A DNA stretch of 64,000 nucleotides from Dolichospermum compactum NIES-806 (GCF_002368115.1 NZ_AP018316.1:5038008-5102007); one strand, 5' to 3'. Positions 18,229-27,926 are shown, numbered from the stretch's first letter. Notes: a model not told the origin generated them from the letters alone. Program-made: numbers and translations.

Positions 18229-18358
18229 TTGTTTTGCTCCAGATTAGTTACTTATTTCTATTCAATCATCAATAATTATTAAAGGGAACAGGGAATAGAA
18301 AAGAGGTTGTCAACTTGGGGTAAAATACCCAGACGAGTGATTATATTAGGGTTAGGGA

Positions 18359-19468
18359 ATGAGTTCTGTAATTAAAGTAGATATACCAGAAAAATCTTAT
18401 GATATTACCATTGCACCTGGGAGTTTAGATCAACTAGGTGAACAAATGGCGAGTTTGAAACTAGGTAAGAAAGTATTGCTAGTTTCCAACCCGATGATAT
18501 TTAAATATTATGGCGAAAGAGCGATCGCCTCTTTAGAAAAAGCCGGTTTTCAAGTCGTCAGCTACAACCTACCCCCTGGTGAACGCTACAAAACCCTCAA
18601 CTCCATTCACAAACTCTACGACATTGCCCTCGAAAATCGCCTAGAACGCTCCTCCACAATGGTGGCATTAGGAGGAGGTGTAATCGGTGATATGACAGGC
18701 TTTGCCGCCGCCACATGGCTCAGAGGCATCAATGTCGTGCAAGTCCCCACCAGTCTCCTCGCAATGGTAGACTCAGCTATTGGTGGAAAAACTGGCGTAA
18801 ATCATCCCCACGGCAAAAACTTGATTGGTGCATTCCATCAACCCAGTTTAGTTTTAATTGACCCAGAAGTCTTAAAAACCTTACCCGCTAGGGAATTTCG
18901 AGCAGGAATGGCAGAGGTGATCAAATACGGTATCATTTGGGACACCGAACTGTTTACTCAACTAACAGCAAGTAAACACCTTGACCAACTCCGCTATGTG
19001 AAATCCGACCTGATAAACAGCATATTAACTCATTCCTGTCAAGCAAAGGCAGATGTTGTCGGCAAAGATGAAAAAGAATCTGGAATCAGAGCAATTTTAA
19101 ATTATGGTCATACTATCGGTCATGCAGTAGAAAGCCTCACCGAATACCGTTTATTCAAACATGGTGAAGCTGTCGGTATTGGTATGGTAGCAGCCGGAGA
19201 CATTGCTGTAAAATTAGGACTTTGGACACAAGCAGACACAGAACGTCAAAACGCCTTAATCAAAAAAGCAGGTTTACCCACCCAGATACCCGCAGATTTA
19301 GATATTGAAGCTCTTATTGATGCTTTGCAATTAGACAAAAAAGTTAAATCTGGCAAAGTCCGCTTTGTCCTACCAACCCAAATTGGTACAGTCAAAGTTA
19401 CCGACGAAGTACCAACAGAAATAATCAGAGAAGTATTAAAGGTGGGGTCTCAGCAATTCTCATCTTGA
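18359..19468 (+). CDS. aroB: 3-dehydroquinate synthase
   Basis: Enzyme of 369 residues that converts DAHP to 3-dehydroquinate, the second step of the shikimate pathway, using NAD and a divalent metal. Recognisable motifs are LGGGVIGDMTGFAAATWLRG (NAD site), VPTSLLAMVDSAIGGKTGVN, and metal ligands in RAGMAEVIKYG, LNYGHTIGHAVE and FKHGEAVGIGM. Cytoplasmic. The last codons (QQFSS) lie inside the left inverted repeat of a 120-bp element, which therefore supplies the end of the protein. Confidence 0.97.
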   Translation: MSSVIKVDIPEKSYDITIAPGSLDQLGEQMASLKLGKKVLLVSNPMIFKYYGERAIASLEKAGFQVVSYNLPPGERYKTLNSIHKLYDIALENRLERSSTMVALGGGVIGDMTGFAAATWLRGINVVQVPTSLLAMVDSAIGGKTGVNHPHGKNLIGAFHQPSLVLIDPEVLKTLPAREFRAGMAEVIKYGIIWDTELFTQLTASKHLDQLRYVKSDLINSILTHSCQAKADVVGKDEKESGIRAILNYGHTIGHAVESLTEYRLFKHGEAVGIGMVAAGDIAVKLGLWTQADTERQNALIKKAGLPTQIPADLDIEALIDALQLDKKVKSGKVRFVLPTQIGTVKVTDEVPTEIIREVLKVGSQQFSS

Positions 19469-19571
19469 AACGAGTTTGCGCCATTTCAGCGATCGCCGGA
19501 TTTGTTAAGAATTGTAAACCCCTATGAATGTAAGGGTTTAAATGTCATGAAACCTTAAAATGAGAATTGCT
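19452..19571. repeat. 120-bp inverted-repeat element overlapping the aroB 3' end
   Basis: Left end AGCAATTCTCAT and right end ATGAGAATTGCT are perfect 12-bp inverted repeats. Inside is a hairpin AAACCC/GGGTTT (about 19516-19539). The left repeat encodes the last residues of AroB and the stop codon lies just inside the element. Confidence 0.6.
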
Positions 19572-19611
19572 ACGGGGTCTCCCCGCCCTTTTTAACTAAC
19601 ACCAGATCGTG

Positions 19612-19977
19612 CTAAACTGGCAAAGGTGCTGAACCATTCAATTGCCGAGCAGCATTGATGCAAACTGGACAATCACAGCCAAATAGCTTGATAGCAAGAT
19701 CACTTTCAGCATCGGAAAATTCTAGTTCTTTAGAATTATTTGTATCCGCTTGTGCCACTTGCATAGGTTCTTTAGCAACGCTCAAAGGAGTATTACTCAC
19801 CTGTATACATACCTTTTTCGGAGTTGCTGAATGGGGAGACATGACACAAGATTCATGAGTACCAGCAGTGTCACCTGTTTGACTAGCATGAGCAGGTCTA
19901 GCCATCATCACCATAGATAACATAGATGAGAACAAAACTGGGCTAGAAATCAAAGTTAAAATAAATCTTTTGTTCAT
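19612..19977 (-). CDS. small secreted cysteine-containing protein, unknown
   Basis: Protein of 121 residues with a clear Sec signal peptide: MNKRFILTLISSPVLF followed by a hydrophobic run and a likely cleavage after AHA (about residue 31). The mature part has an early Cys pair (ESCVMSP, KKVCIQV) and a C-terminal FGCDCPVCINAARQL with three closely spaced Cys, which could bind metal or form disulfides in the periplasm. No family recognised. It is convergent with aroB. Confidence 0.7.
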   Translation of the reverse strand: MNKRFILTLISSPVLFSSMLSMVMMARPAHASQTGDTAGTHESCVMSPHSATPKKVCIQVSNTPLSVAKEPMQVAQADTNNSKELEFSDAESDLAIKLFGCDCPVCINAARQLNGSAPLPV

Positions 19978-20248
19978 GTACTGTTAAAAACCTTGTTATT
20001 AGGGAAATAAACCAACTTATCTTTTCCGACAACTTGGTTGTTAATCAGTCTATCTTATCTAAGAAGAGGAAACAGGGAACGGGTGACAGGTAACAAGGAA
20101 CAGGGAATAGGTAGCTTTTTACTAATTACCCGTAATCACTAATATCACGTAAGTTTTCGGCTTTGCGTTTAAAATTAATTACATAAAATTAGAGTAAATA
20201 CTCATTAAGATATAATCCAGATTATGTTCTGATTTGAGGTTTAGGCTT

Positions 20249-21184
20249 GTGCTAGGAATAAAAAGCATTAATATACATAATTTATCTATTTGGGTAGAAC
20301 AAGCCAAAACCCAAGCAGCAGAAGGTAAAGTTATTGAACGCATTCCCAAATTAGCTACGGTTAATCCTAACTCATTCGCTGTTTATATAAGTTGTGAATC
20401 AGGAGAAAATTATAGTTTAGGAGATACCGATTGTGTATTTCCATTCATGAGTGTCATTAAACCATTTTCTCTACTATACCTACTGGAATATTACGGAGAA
20501 AAACGGGTTTTGCAATGGGTTGGGGTTAAACCCTCGGATGCGCCTTTTAATTCTTTATTGCAACTAAAAGAAGATTATGGATATCCTCGCAATCCCATGA
20601 TTAATAGTGGTGCTATTACCCTCGCTGATAAGCTACCAGGAAAAAATGGAAACGAATGTACACAATTGTTTTGTAATTGGTTAAATAAATTAGCAGGTAC
20701 TCAAATATATATAGACACAGATATTCTAGCTTCAGTTCGTGCTAGTCACTCTCAAATAAATATAGATATTGCCAACTATCTCTACGAATCTGGAAATTTA
20801 AATAATATTGAATTATCTCTAGACGTTTATGAACAAATATGCTGTATATCTGGACGGGTAGAAGATTTAGCTAAACTGGGAAGAATGTTAGCCTGTAAAA
20901 GCGAAATTATAAATAACAAACACCGTCAAATCGTGAATACGGTAATGTTAAATTGCGGTTTATATGAAGCTTCCGCAGAATATGCTGTAAAAATTGGCTT
21001 ACCGATAAAATCGGGTATTGGTGGTGGACTTGTTGCCATCATACCAAATCAGGGAGCGATGCCTTCGGCGAGCGCTGCTATTGCCAGCTACAGTCCTGCT
21101 TTAGATATTGTAGGTAATCCTATAGCTGGTTTAGCACTAATGGAAACTTTATCTCAAAATTTGCAACTGAGTATTTTTTGTTAA
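20249..21184 (+). CDS. glsA: serine-dependent glutaminase
   Basis: Glutaminase of about 311 residues, hydrolysing glutamine to glutamate and ammonia. The beta-lactamase-like catalytic Ser-x-x-Lys is SVIK in MSVIKPFSLLYLLEYYG. Other family motifs are NPMINSGAI, ISGRVEDLAKLGRML and KSGIGGGLVAIIPNQGAM. The frame starts at a TTG at 20234, but the GTG at 20249 has GAGGTT about 8 nt upstream and is preferred. Cytoplasmic, single gene, convergent with the lipoprotein gene after it (adjacent stop codons). Confidence 0.93.
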   Translation: MLGIKSINIHNLSIWVEQAKTQAAEGKVIERIPKLATVNPNSFAVYISCESGENYSLGDTDCVFPFMSVIKPFSLLYLLEYYGEKRVLQWVGVKPSDAPFNSLLQLKEDYGYPRNPMINSGAITLADKLPGKNGNECTQLFCNWLNKLAGTQIYIDTDILASVRASHSQINIDIANYLYESGNLNNIELSLDVYEQICCISGRVEDLAKLGRMLACKSEIINNKHRQIVNTVMLNCGLYEASAEYAVKIGLPIKSGIGGGLVAIIPNQGAMPSASAAIASYSPALDIVGNPIAGLALMETLSQNLQLSIFC

Positions 21185-22465
21185 TTACTCCTGAATTTGA
21201 GATTGCTTAGGTGAACCTATATCTGGTTTATCCAGATTCAATTCTTTTGTTTCTGTGACTTTTGTTTCTGGAGTTGGTATAACTTCAGGAAGTTTAACTT
21301 CAGGAATTGGTTGTTTTTCGACTTTAGTTTCTGGAGTTGGTGTAACATCAGGAAGTTTAACTTCAGGAATTGGTTGTTTTTCGACTTTAGTTTCTGGAGT
21401 TGGTGTAACATCAGGAAGTTTAACTTCAGGAATTGGTTGTTTTTCGACTTTGGTTTCTGGAGTTGGTGTAGCGGTAGATTCAGCGCCTGGAATCTTAGCT
21501 GTATAAGTTGCGTCTACAATACCCCGAACTTCATCTGCTGTCAATTCCCCTCTGACAATTTTAGAAAGAGTATCTTGACCATTGGGTTGGTAATTAATTA
21601 GTCTGATAGTAGTATTAAAGGCATTTTTCACAGGTTGTCCTTCATTATCAAGGAATTCCAGTTTTACCCAGGTTTTACCAGGTTTAAAGCCTTTAAGATA
21701 AATAGGTTGCCAACGATCAAGAATAAAGCTTTCAGCATTAACTGTACTGCGAATGCGCCAATTACTCATCGTATCGTCAGGATTAGTTTCAGCAATACTG
21801 TGTAATGGTGCATTAGTTAGGTAGAAGTCCAGCATAATTGGTTCTGCGCCATAACCACCATTGGGACGACTGTAAGTAAGTAGGGGTAATTTAGAATCTG
21901 GGTTGTTTTCCTCAGTTTTCGTCAAAACGTGAAATGTAGTTTGAGCATAAGCACCTTCATTTTTAAAACTTTCATGCCATGGACGAGAAGCAAAAACGCG
22001 AAGAGTATGTGTACCTGGAGATAAATCTGACAATACCACCGGCTGATTTAAGTCATAAACAGCTATATAAGGTTGATTGTCCAAAATTAGGTGCAAATGG
22101 GGTCCAAGTTGCCATTGAGGGTCTTTAAATATCGGTAAGTCCTTAACCTGCAAACGGACTTTAACTATATTGTCTGGAAGAATTTCATCTACCTGGGGAC
22201 TGAGGATGCTGACTTGGGGTTGATAACCCTCTAGGCTAGGACGCAATGCTTGAATAACATCAGGTGGTGCAGTTTCTGAAAAAGTCCCAGAAATTTCTGA
22301 GGCTGGGAGCGTTTTCATGAAAGGATTGGTGGATACTTCCTGGCTATTTGCTGCTTCAACACAACTACTTAAGTTTAAAACTAGCACTAATGTAACAAGC
22401 CACTTAATAATTGGGAATCTCTTGGAAAAAAGTTGATCAAAAAATTTTCTGCACCCAGTGTTCAT
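21185..22465 (-). CDS. predicted lipoprotein with Pro-rich 21-residue repeats
   Basis: Protein of 426 residues. The N-terminus has a hydrophobic segment ending in a lipobox LSSC (about residue 35). The main part (about 60-320) looks beta-rich, with QLGPHLHLILDNQPY, LSPGTHTLRVFASRPWHESF and LTYSRPNGGYGAEPIMLDFYL. A short acidic helix LTADEVRGIVDATY follows. The C-terminus contains three copies of a 21-residue unit (TPTPETKVEKQPIPEVKLPD plus V), rich in Pro and charge, probably an extended cell-wall-spanning tail. I recognise it only as an uncharacterised cyanobacterial envelope protein. Confidence 0.75.
   Translation of the reverse strand: MNTGCRKFFDQLFSKRFPIIKWLVTLVLVLNLSSCVEAANSQEVSTNPFMKTLPASEISGTFSETAPPDVIQALRPSLEGYQPQVSILSPQVDEILPDNIVKVRLQVKDLPIFKDPQWQLGPHLHLILDNQPYIAVYDLNQPVVLSDLSPGTHTLRVFASRPWHESFKNEGAYAQTTFHVLTKTEENNPDSKLPLLTYSRPNGGYGAEPIMLDFYLTNAPLHSIAETNPDDTMSNWRIRSTVNAESFILDRWQPIYLKGFKPGKTWVKLEFLDNEGQPVKNAFNTTIRLINYQPNGQDTLSKIVRGELTADEVRGIVDATYTAKIPGAESTATPTPETKVEKQPIPEVKLPDVTPTPETKVEKQPIPEVKLPDVTPTPETKVEKQPIPEVKLPEVIPTPETKVTETKELNLDKPDIGSPKQSQIQE
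21258..21477. repeat. 63-bp in-frame tandem repeat
   Basis: Units begin at 21298, 21361 and 21424 (exact 63-bp spacing), with partial units on each side. The repeats code for the Pro/Glu/Lys-rich tail of the lipoprotein. Near-identity of the units at DNA level suggests recent expansion and likely copy-number variation. Confidence 0.85.
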
Positions 22466-22995
22466 GTTTTTATTCCGTAATAGTTTTTAACAATTAACGC
22501 CATTATTGTGACGCAAATTATGACTCATGGACTATGGATAAGAGCATAAATCTACTACCAAAGTTATAAATTTACCTACTTTTATCTGATTAAAATGTCG
22601 AATAAGTGATTTTTTTGACTTATTCTCAGAAAATAAATTTGGTTTCAGACCGCTGATTTTAGATAAAAGTAGCCAAATAGCAGTAGTTTGAGCGGCTTTG
22701 CGTATGAATCATAAGTTTTCCAAATTGTTGTTCTTTGTAAATTAAATGAAGAGTCTATTGACTTTTGGACAATGTATAGGAACTTATAAAGCCGATTAGA
22801 CAATAAATTTGGCTATTTTTAATTATTGTTAACAGGTCTATAACAATGTGCAAGTTCAGACTCTATAATTCAACAGAAACAACTTTTCTTTTCCACACGG
22901 CAACCCCATCGCTAATCCAGAGCAATCTGAAAACGGCGACTGTGTTATTCTAGGTGGTATTCATGATTCCCCATTCCTTATAGAGAGGAGGTCGA
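22466..22995 (+). promoter_or_regulatory. 530-bp psaA upstream region
   Basis: Long non-coding AT-rich region before psaA that should contain the psaA-psaB promoter(s) and a 5' leader. I see a 97-bp inverted-repeat segment (22576-22672) and the near-repeat AATAAATTTGG (about 22633 and 22802). No convincing promoter boxes or HLR1 site could be assigned by eye. The minus-strand lipoprotein gene starts at its left edge. Confidence 0.5.
22576..22672. repeat. inverted-repeat segment upstream of psaA
   Basis: CTACTTTTATCT at 22576-22587 and its exact reverse complement AGATAAAAGTAG at 22661-22672. It may be a small mobile element, or a structure in the leader. Confidence 0.45.
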
Positions 22996-25254
22996 ATGAC
23001 GATTAGTCCTCCGGAGCGAGAGGAAAAAAAAGCAAGAGTGATCGTTGACAATGACCCGGTTCCTACCTCATTTGAAAAATGGGCAAAGCCAGGACATTTC
23101 GACAGATCCTTAACCAGAGGTCCAAAAACCACAACCTGGATTTGGAACCTCCATGCCCTCGCCCATGATTTTGATACACATACAAGTGATTTAGAAGACA
23201 TTTCCCGCAAGATATTCGCCGCTCACTTCGGCCATTTGGCTGTAGTAGCAATCTGGTTGAGCGGAATGTTGTTCCACGGCGCTAAGTTCTCTAACTACGA
23301 AGCTTGGCTGGCTGATCCATTAGGCATTAAGCCCAGCGCCCAAACAGTTTGGTCTATTGTTGGTCAAGACATTTTGAACGGTGATATGGGCGGCGGTTTC
23401 CGCGGCATTCAAATCACCTCTGGCTTGTTCCAAGTATGGCGTGGCTGGGGTATCACTAGCTCCTTCCAGCTATATGTAACTGCAATTGGCGGCTTGGTAT
23501 TAGCAGGCTTGTTCTTATTTGCTGGCTGGTTCCATTACCACAAACGCGCTCCTAAACTGGAATGGTTCCAGAATGTGGAGTCAATGCTGAATCATCACTT
23601 ATCAGTGTTGCTAGGCTGTGGTTCTTTAGGATGGGCTGGTCACTTAATCCACGTTTCTGCACCAATCAACAAATTGTTAGATGCAGGTGTAGCAGCTAAG
23701 GACATCCCTCTGCCTCATGAGTTGCTGTTTGATACAGCAAAAATGGCAGAACTTTACCCTGGTTTCGCTAGTGGTTTAACACCTTTCTTCACCTTAAACT
23801 GGGGGGCTTACGCTGATATCCTCACATTTAAGGGTGGTTTAAACCCAGTTACAGGCGGCTTGTGGATGACTGATATTTCTCATCACCACCTAGCGATCGC
23901 TGTACTGTTCATCATTGCTGGTCATATGTACCGTACCAACTGGGGTATCGGTCATAGCATTAAAGATATTCTAGAAGCGCATAAAGGTCCTTTCACTGGC
24001 GAAGGTCACAAAGGTCTTTACGAAAACCTCACCACTTCTTGGCACGCTCAATTAGCTACTAACCTAGCTTTCTTGGGTTCCTTGACAATCATCATCGCGC
24101 ATCATATGTACGCGATGCCTCCCTACCCTTACTTGGCAACTGACTACGCAACACAATTGTGTATCTTCACTCACCATATTTGGATAGGTGGTTTCTTGAT
24201 TGTTGGTGGTGCTGCTCACGCAGCCATCTTCATGGTGCGCGATTACGATCCCGTTGTTAACCAAAACAACGTTCTAGATCGCGTGATTCGTCACCGTGAC
24301 GCTATCATTTCTCACCTCAACTGGGTTTGTATTTTCTTAGGCTTCCACAGCTTTGGTTTGTACATCCACAATGACACCATGCGTGCCTTGGGTCGTCCCC
24401 AAGATATGTTCTCCGACAGTGCAATTCAACTACAACCAGTATTTGCACAATGGGTGCAAAACCTGCACACATTAGCTCCTGGTAATACAGCACCTAACGC
24501 TCTTCAAGTAGTTAGTCATGCTTTTGGTGGTGGAATTGTTGCTATCGGCGATAAGATCGCTATGATGCCCATTACATTGGGTACAGCGGACTTTATGGTT
24601 CACCACATCCACGCTTTCACCATTCACGTTACTGTTCTCATCTTGCTCAAAGGTGTACTGTATGCCCGTAGTTCTCGTCTGATTCCAGACAAGGCTAACT
24701 TAGGCTTCCGATTCCCTTGCGATGGTCCAGGTCGTGGCGGTACTTGCCAAGTTTCCGGTTGGGATCACATCTTCCTCGGACTCTTCTGGATGTATAACTC
24801 CTTATCAATTGTAATTTTCCACTTTAGCTGGAAGATGCAGTCTGATGTATGGGGAACAGTAGATGCAGATGGCACAGTAAATCATATTACTGGCGGCAAC
24901 TTTGCTGAAAGTGCTATCACCATCAACGGTTGGTTACGTGACTTCTTGTGGGCGCAAGCTACACAGGTAATCAACTCCTACGGAACTGAATTGTCCGCTT
25001 ACGGACTCATGTTCTTAGGCGCTCACTTTGTTTGGGCGTTCAGCTTAATGTTCCTGTTCAGTGGTCGTGGCTACTGGCAAGAATTAATTGAGTCCATTGT
25101 TTGGGCGCACAATAAACTGAAAGTAGCCCCAACAATTCAGCCTCGCGCACTGAGCATTACTCAAGGTCGGGCTGTAGGTGTGGCTCACTACCTATTAGGA
25201 GGAATTGCTACCACTTGGGCATTCTTCCACGCACACATCCTTTCAGTAGGATAA
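22996..25254 (+). CDS. psaA: photosystem I P700 apoprotein A1
   Basis: Photosystem I core subunit of 752 residues with eleven membrane helices. It binds half of the P700 chlorophyll pair, most antenna chlorophylls and carotenoids, and, with PsaB, the [4Fe-4S] centre FX. The FX ligands are in PCDGPGRGGTC (Cys575 and Cys584). Start MTISPPEREEKKARVIVD is the normal family start, with an excellent ribosome site AGGAGG 4 nt before the ATG. Length is standard. Followed after 167 bp by psaB, and almost certainly cotranscribed. Located in the thylakoid membrane. Confidence 0.99.
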   Translation: MTISPPEREEKKARVIVDNDPVPTSFEKWAKPGHFDRSLTRGPKTTTWIWNLHALAHDFDTHTSDLEDISRKIFAAHFGHLAVVAIWLSGMLFHGAKFSNYEAWLADPLGIKPSAQTVWSIVGQDILNGDMGGGFRGIQITSGLFQVWRGWGITSSFQLYVTAIGGLVLAGLFLFAGWFHYHKRAPKLEWFQNVESMLNHHLSVLLGCGSLGWAGHLIHVSAPINKLLDAGVAAKDIPLPHELLFDTAKMAELYPGFASGLTPFFTLNWGAYADILTFKGGLNPVTGGLWMTDISHHHLAIAVLFIIAGHMYRTNWGIGHSIKDILEAHKGPFTGEGHKGLYENLTTSWHAQLATNLAFLGSLTIIIAHHMYAMPPYPYLATDYATQLCIFTHHIWIGGFLIVGGAAHAAIFMVRDYDPVVNQNNVLDRVIRHRDAIISHLNWVCIFLGFHSFGLYIHNDTMRALGRPQDMFSDSAIQLQPVFAQWVQNLHTLAPGNTAPNALQVVSHAFGGGIVAIGDKIAMMPITLGTADFMVHHIHAFTIHVTVLILLKGVLYARSSRLIPDKANLGFRFPCDGPGRGGTCQVSGWDHIFLGLFWMYNSLSIVIFHFSWKMQSDVWGTVDADGTVNHITGGNFAESAITINGWLRDFLWAQATQVINSYGTELSAYGLMFLGAHFVWAFSLMFLFSGRGYWQELIESIVWAHNKLKVAPTIQPRALSITQGRAVGVAHYLLGGIATTWAFFHAHILSVG

Positions 25255-25275
25255 GAATCAGTGGAATTTTGGTGA

Positions 25276-25315
25276 GGCAGCGCGGTCTTGGGGGTTTCCC
25301 CCATGAGCGACTGCC
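25276..25315. repeat. G/C-rich hairpin in the psaA-psaB spacer
   Basis: GGCAG...CTGCC outer arms and TTGGGGG/CCCCCATGA inner arms make a stem-loop of about 40 nt. It belongs to a palindromic repeat type seen widely in filamentous cyanobacteria. It lies 22 nt after the psaA stop. Confidence 0.6.
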
Positions 25316-25325
25316 GAACCCGTAG

Positions 25326-25357
25326 GGATTTTGGATTTGAGATTTAATCCAAAATCC
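25326..25357. repeat. second stem-loop in the psaA-psaB spacer
   Basis: GGATTTTGGATT and its exact reverse complement AATCCAAAATCC are separated by 8 nt. It is an AT-rich 12-bp stem between the first hairpin and psaB. There is no T-run after it, so transcription probably continues. Confidence 0.6.
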
Positions 25358-25421
25358 AGAATCTAAAATCTAAAATTTTGCTGACAAATAATGGCTAAAG
25401 GTCAGAGGACAGATCACACCT

Positions 25422-27653
25422 ATGGCAACAAAATTTCCAAAATTTAGCCAGGATCTCGCACAGGACCCGACTACTCGTCGGATTTGGTATGCGATCGCTA
25501 CAGGCAACGACTTTGAAAGCCACGATGGCATGACGGAAGAGAATCTTTACCAAAAGATTTTCGCTACGCACTTCGGTCACTTGGCAATCATCTTCCTGTG
25601 GGCATCCAGCCTCCTGTTCCACGTGGCCTGGCAAGGTAACTTTGAACAGTGGATTAAAGATCCCCTTCACGTCCGTCCCATTGCCCATGCAATTTGGGAC
25701 CCTCACTTCGGTGAAGCCGCAGTTGAAGCTTTCACTCAAGCCGGTGCAAGCAACCCTGTAAACATTGCTTACTCTGGTGTTTATCACTGGTGGTACACCA
25801 TCGGGATGCGGACAAACAGCGAACTATATACTGGTTCTGTTGGTTTGCTCTTGTTGGCAGCATTGTTCCTGTTTGCTGGTTGGTTACATTTACAACCCAA
25901 GTTCCGTCCTAGCCTCTCTTGGTTCAAGAGTGCTGAACCCCGTCTGAACCACCACTTGGCTGGTTTGTTCGGTGTTAGTTCTCTAGCTTGGGCAGGTCAT
26001 TTGGTTCACGTTGCTATTCCTGAATCTCGTGGTATCCACGTAGGTTGGGATAACTTCTTGACTGTAGCTCCCCATCCAGAAGGTTTAACTCCTTTCTTCA
26101 CAGGTAACTGGGGCGTTTACGCTCAAAACCCTGACACCGCTGGCCAGTTATTTGGTACTTCCACGGGCGCTGGGACTGCGATTCTTACCTTCTTGGGCGG
26201 TTTCCACCCCCAAACAGAATCCTTGTGGTTGACTGATATGGCTCACCACCACTTGGCGATCGCAGTTTTGTTCATCATCGCCGGTCATATGTACCGGACT
26301 AACTTCGGAATTGGTCACAGCATCAAAGAAATGCTGAACTCCAAATCCGGTTTAATTCCCGGTAGCAAGAGCGAAGGTCAGTTCAACCTGCCCCACCAAG
26401 GCCTTTACGACACCATCAACAACTCCCTGCACTTCCAGTTGTCATTAGCTTTGGCATCTTTGGGAACTATCTGTTCCTTGGTAGCGCAGCATATGTACGC
26501 GCTGCCTCCTTATGCGTTCATCGCTAAGGACTACACTACACAGGCAGCGCTGTACACCCACCACCAGTACATTGCTGGTTTCTTGATGGTTGGTGCTTTT
26601 GCTCACGCAGCAATTTTCTGGGTTCGTGACTACGACCCCGAACAAAACAAAGGTAATGTCCTTGACCGGATGTTACAACACAAAGAAGCGATTATTTCCC
26701 ACCTTAGCTGGGTATCTCTCTTCTTAGGTTTCCACACATTAGGTTTATATGTTCACAACGACGTAGTTGTTGCGTTCGGTACTCCTGAAAAACAAATCTT
26801 GATTGAGCCAGTATTTGCTCAATTCATCCAAGCTGCTCAAGGTAAAGCTCTGTATGGCTTGAATGTACTGTTGTCTAACCCCGACAGTATTGCTTACACC
26901 GCTTACCCCAATGCTGGTAACGTTTGGTTATCTGGCTGGTTAGATGCCATCAACTCTGGAACAAATTCCTTGTTCCTAACAATTGGACCTGGCGATTTCT
27001 TGGTTCACCACGCTTTCGCTTTGGCTATCCACACCACCACCTTGGTACTCGTTAAGGGTGCTTTAGATGCTCGTGGTTCTAAACTGATGCCCGATAAAAA
27101 GGACTTCGGTTATGCGTTCCCTTGCGACGGTCCAGGCCGTGGCGGTACTTGCGATATCTCCGCATGGGACTCTTTCTACCTGTCTATGTTCTGGATGTTG
27201 AACACCATTGGTTGGGTAACCTTCTACTGGCACTGGAAACATCTAGGTATTTGGCAAGGTAACGTTGCTCAGTTCAACGAAAACTCTACCTACCTGATGG
27301 GCTGGTTCCGTGACTACCTCTGGGCTAACTCTGCTCAGTTGATTAACGGTTACAACCCCTACGGCATGAATAACTTGTCTGTTTGGGCTTGGATGTTCCT
27401 CTTTGGACACCTAATCTGGGCAACTGGTTTCATGTTCCTCATCTCTTGGAGAGGTTACTGGCAAGAGTTAATTGAAACCTTGGTTTGGGCGCACGAACGT
27501 ACTCCTTTAGCTAACTTGGTTCGCTGGAAGGACAAGCCCGTTGCTCTATCCATTGTTCAAGCTCGTGTGGTTGGTTTAGCTCACTTCACTGTTGGCTACA
27601 TCGTCACCTACGCAGCGTTCCTCATTGCCTCTACTGCTGGTAAGTTTGGTTGA
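25422..27653 (+). CDS. psaB: photosystem I P700 apoprotein A2
   Basis: Photosystem I core subunit of 743 residues, partner of PsaA. It binds the other half of P700, antenna pigments, and FX through Cys568 and Cys577 (PCDGPGRGGTC). It begins MATKFPKFSQDLAQDPTTRR, the normal start. Many conserved His-bearing helices are visible, such as FATHFGHLAIIFLWASSLLF. An ordinary rho-independent terminator follows at 27679-27712, so this ends the psaAB transcript. Confidence 0.99.
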   Translation: MATKFPKFSQDLAQDPTTRRIWYAIATGNDFESHDGMTEENLYQKIFATHFGHLAIIFLWASSLLFHVAWQGNFEQWIKDPLHVRPIAHAIWDPHFGEAAVEAFTQAGASNPVNIAYSGVYHWWYTIGMRTNSELYTGSVGLLLLAALFLFAGWLHLQPKFRPSLSWFKSAEPRLNHHLAGLFGVSSLAWAGHLVHVAIPESRGIHVGWDNFLTVAPHPEGLTPFFTGNWGVYAQNPDTAGQLFGTSTGAGTAILTFLGGFHPQTESLWLTDMAHHHLAIAVLFIIAGHMYRTNFGIGHSIKEMLNSKSGLIPGSKSEGQFNLPHQGLYDTINNSLHFQLSLALASLGTICSLVAQHMYALPPYAFIAKDYTTQAALYTHHQYIAGFLMVGAFAHAAIFWVRDYDPEQNKGNVLDRMLQHKEAIISHLSWVSLFLGFHTLGLYVHNDVVVAFGTPEKQILIEPVFAQFIQAAQGKALYGLNVLLSNPDSIAYTAYPNAGNVWLSGWLDAINSGTNSLFLTIGPGDFLVHHAFALAIHTTTLVLVKGALDARGSKLMPDKKDFGYAFPCDGPGRGGTCDISAWDSFYLSMFWMLNTIGWVTFYWHWKHLGIWQGNVAQFNENSTYLMGWFRDYLWANSAQLINGYNPYGMNNLSVWAWMFLFGHLIWATGFMFLISWRGYWQELIETLVWAHERTPLANLVRWKDKPVALSIVQARVVGLAHFTVGYIVTYAAFLIASTAGKFG

Positions 27654-27678
27654 TCCTAACTACTGGTTTTAGGTAATT

Positions 27679-27712
27679 AAAAATCCCCTGCCGTGAGGTG
27701 GGGGATTTTTTT
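27679..27712 (+). terminator. rho-independent terminator of psaAB
   Basis: A-rich lead, stem AATCCCC(T)GCC / GGTGGGGGATT with a small loop, then seven T. It lies 25 bp after the psaB stop. Confidence 0.9.
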
Positions 27713-27926
27713 AATGGGCGGGCAGGATGCCCACCCCACAAGATTTTTTTGAAATTTAGATTTGTACATTAATTTGTACATTAAATATTAACTAGATTTT
27801 CTGTTTAGCGGATCTCAATAACTCAATAAGTATAACAACGCGAGCTATCGCACAACGTATCCTAAAATTAAATTAGCTACAATATTGATGTTACATCATA
27901 ACATACCCCTGAGTCTATGTTAATAG

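Noticed and set aside
21255..21601. + strand frames over the 63-bp repeat (for example FFDFSFWSWCNIRKFN repeats)
   Set aside because: Antisense translation of the lipoprotein repeat; the minus frame has signal peptide, lipobox and full length.
22950..26645. Minus-strand frames of 60-130 codons across psaA and psaB
   Set aside because: Shadow frames of highly biased photosystem genes; no motif of their own.
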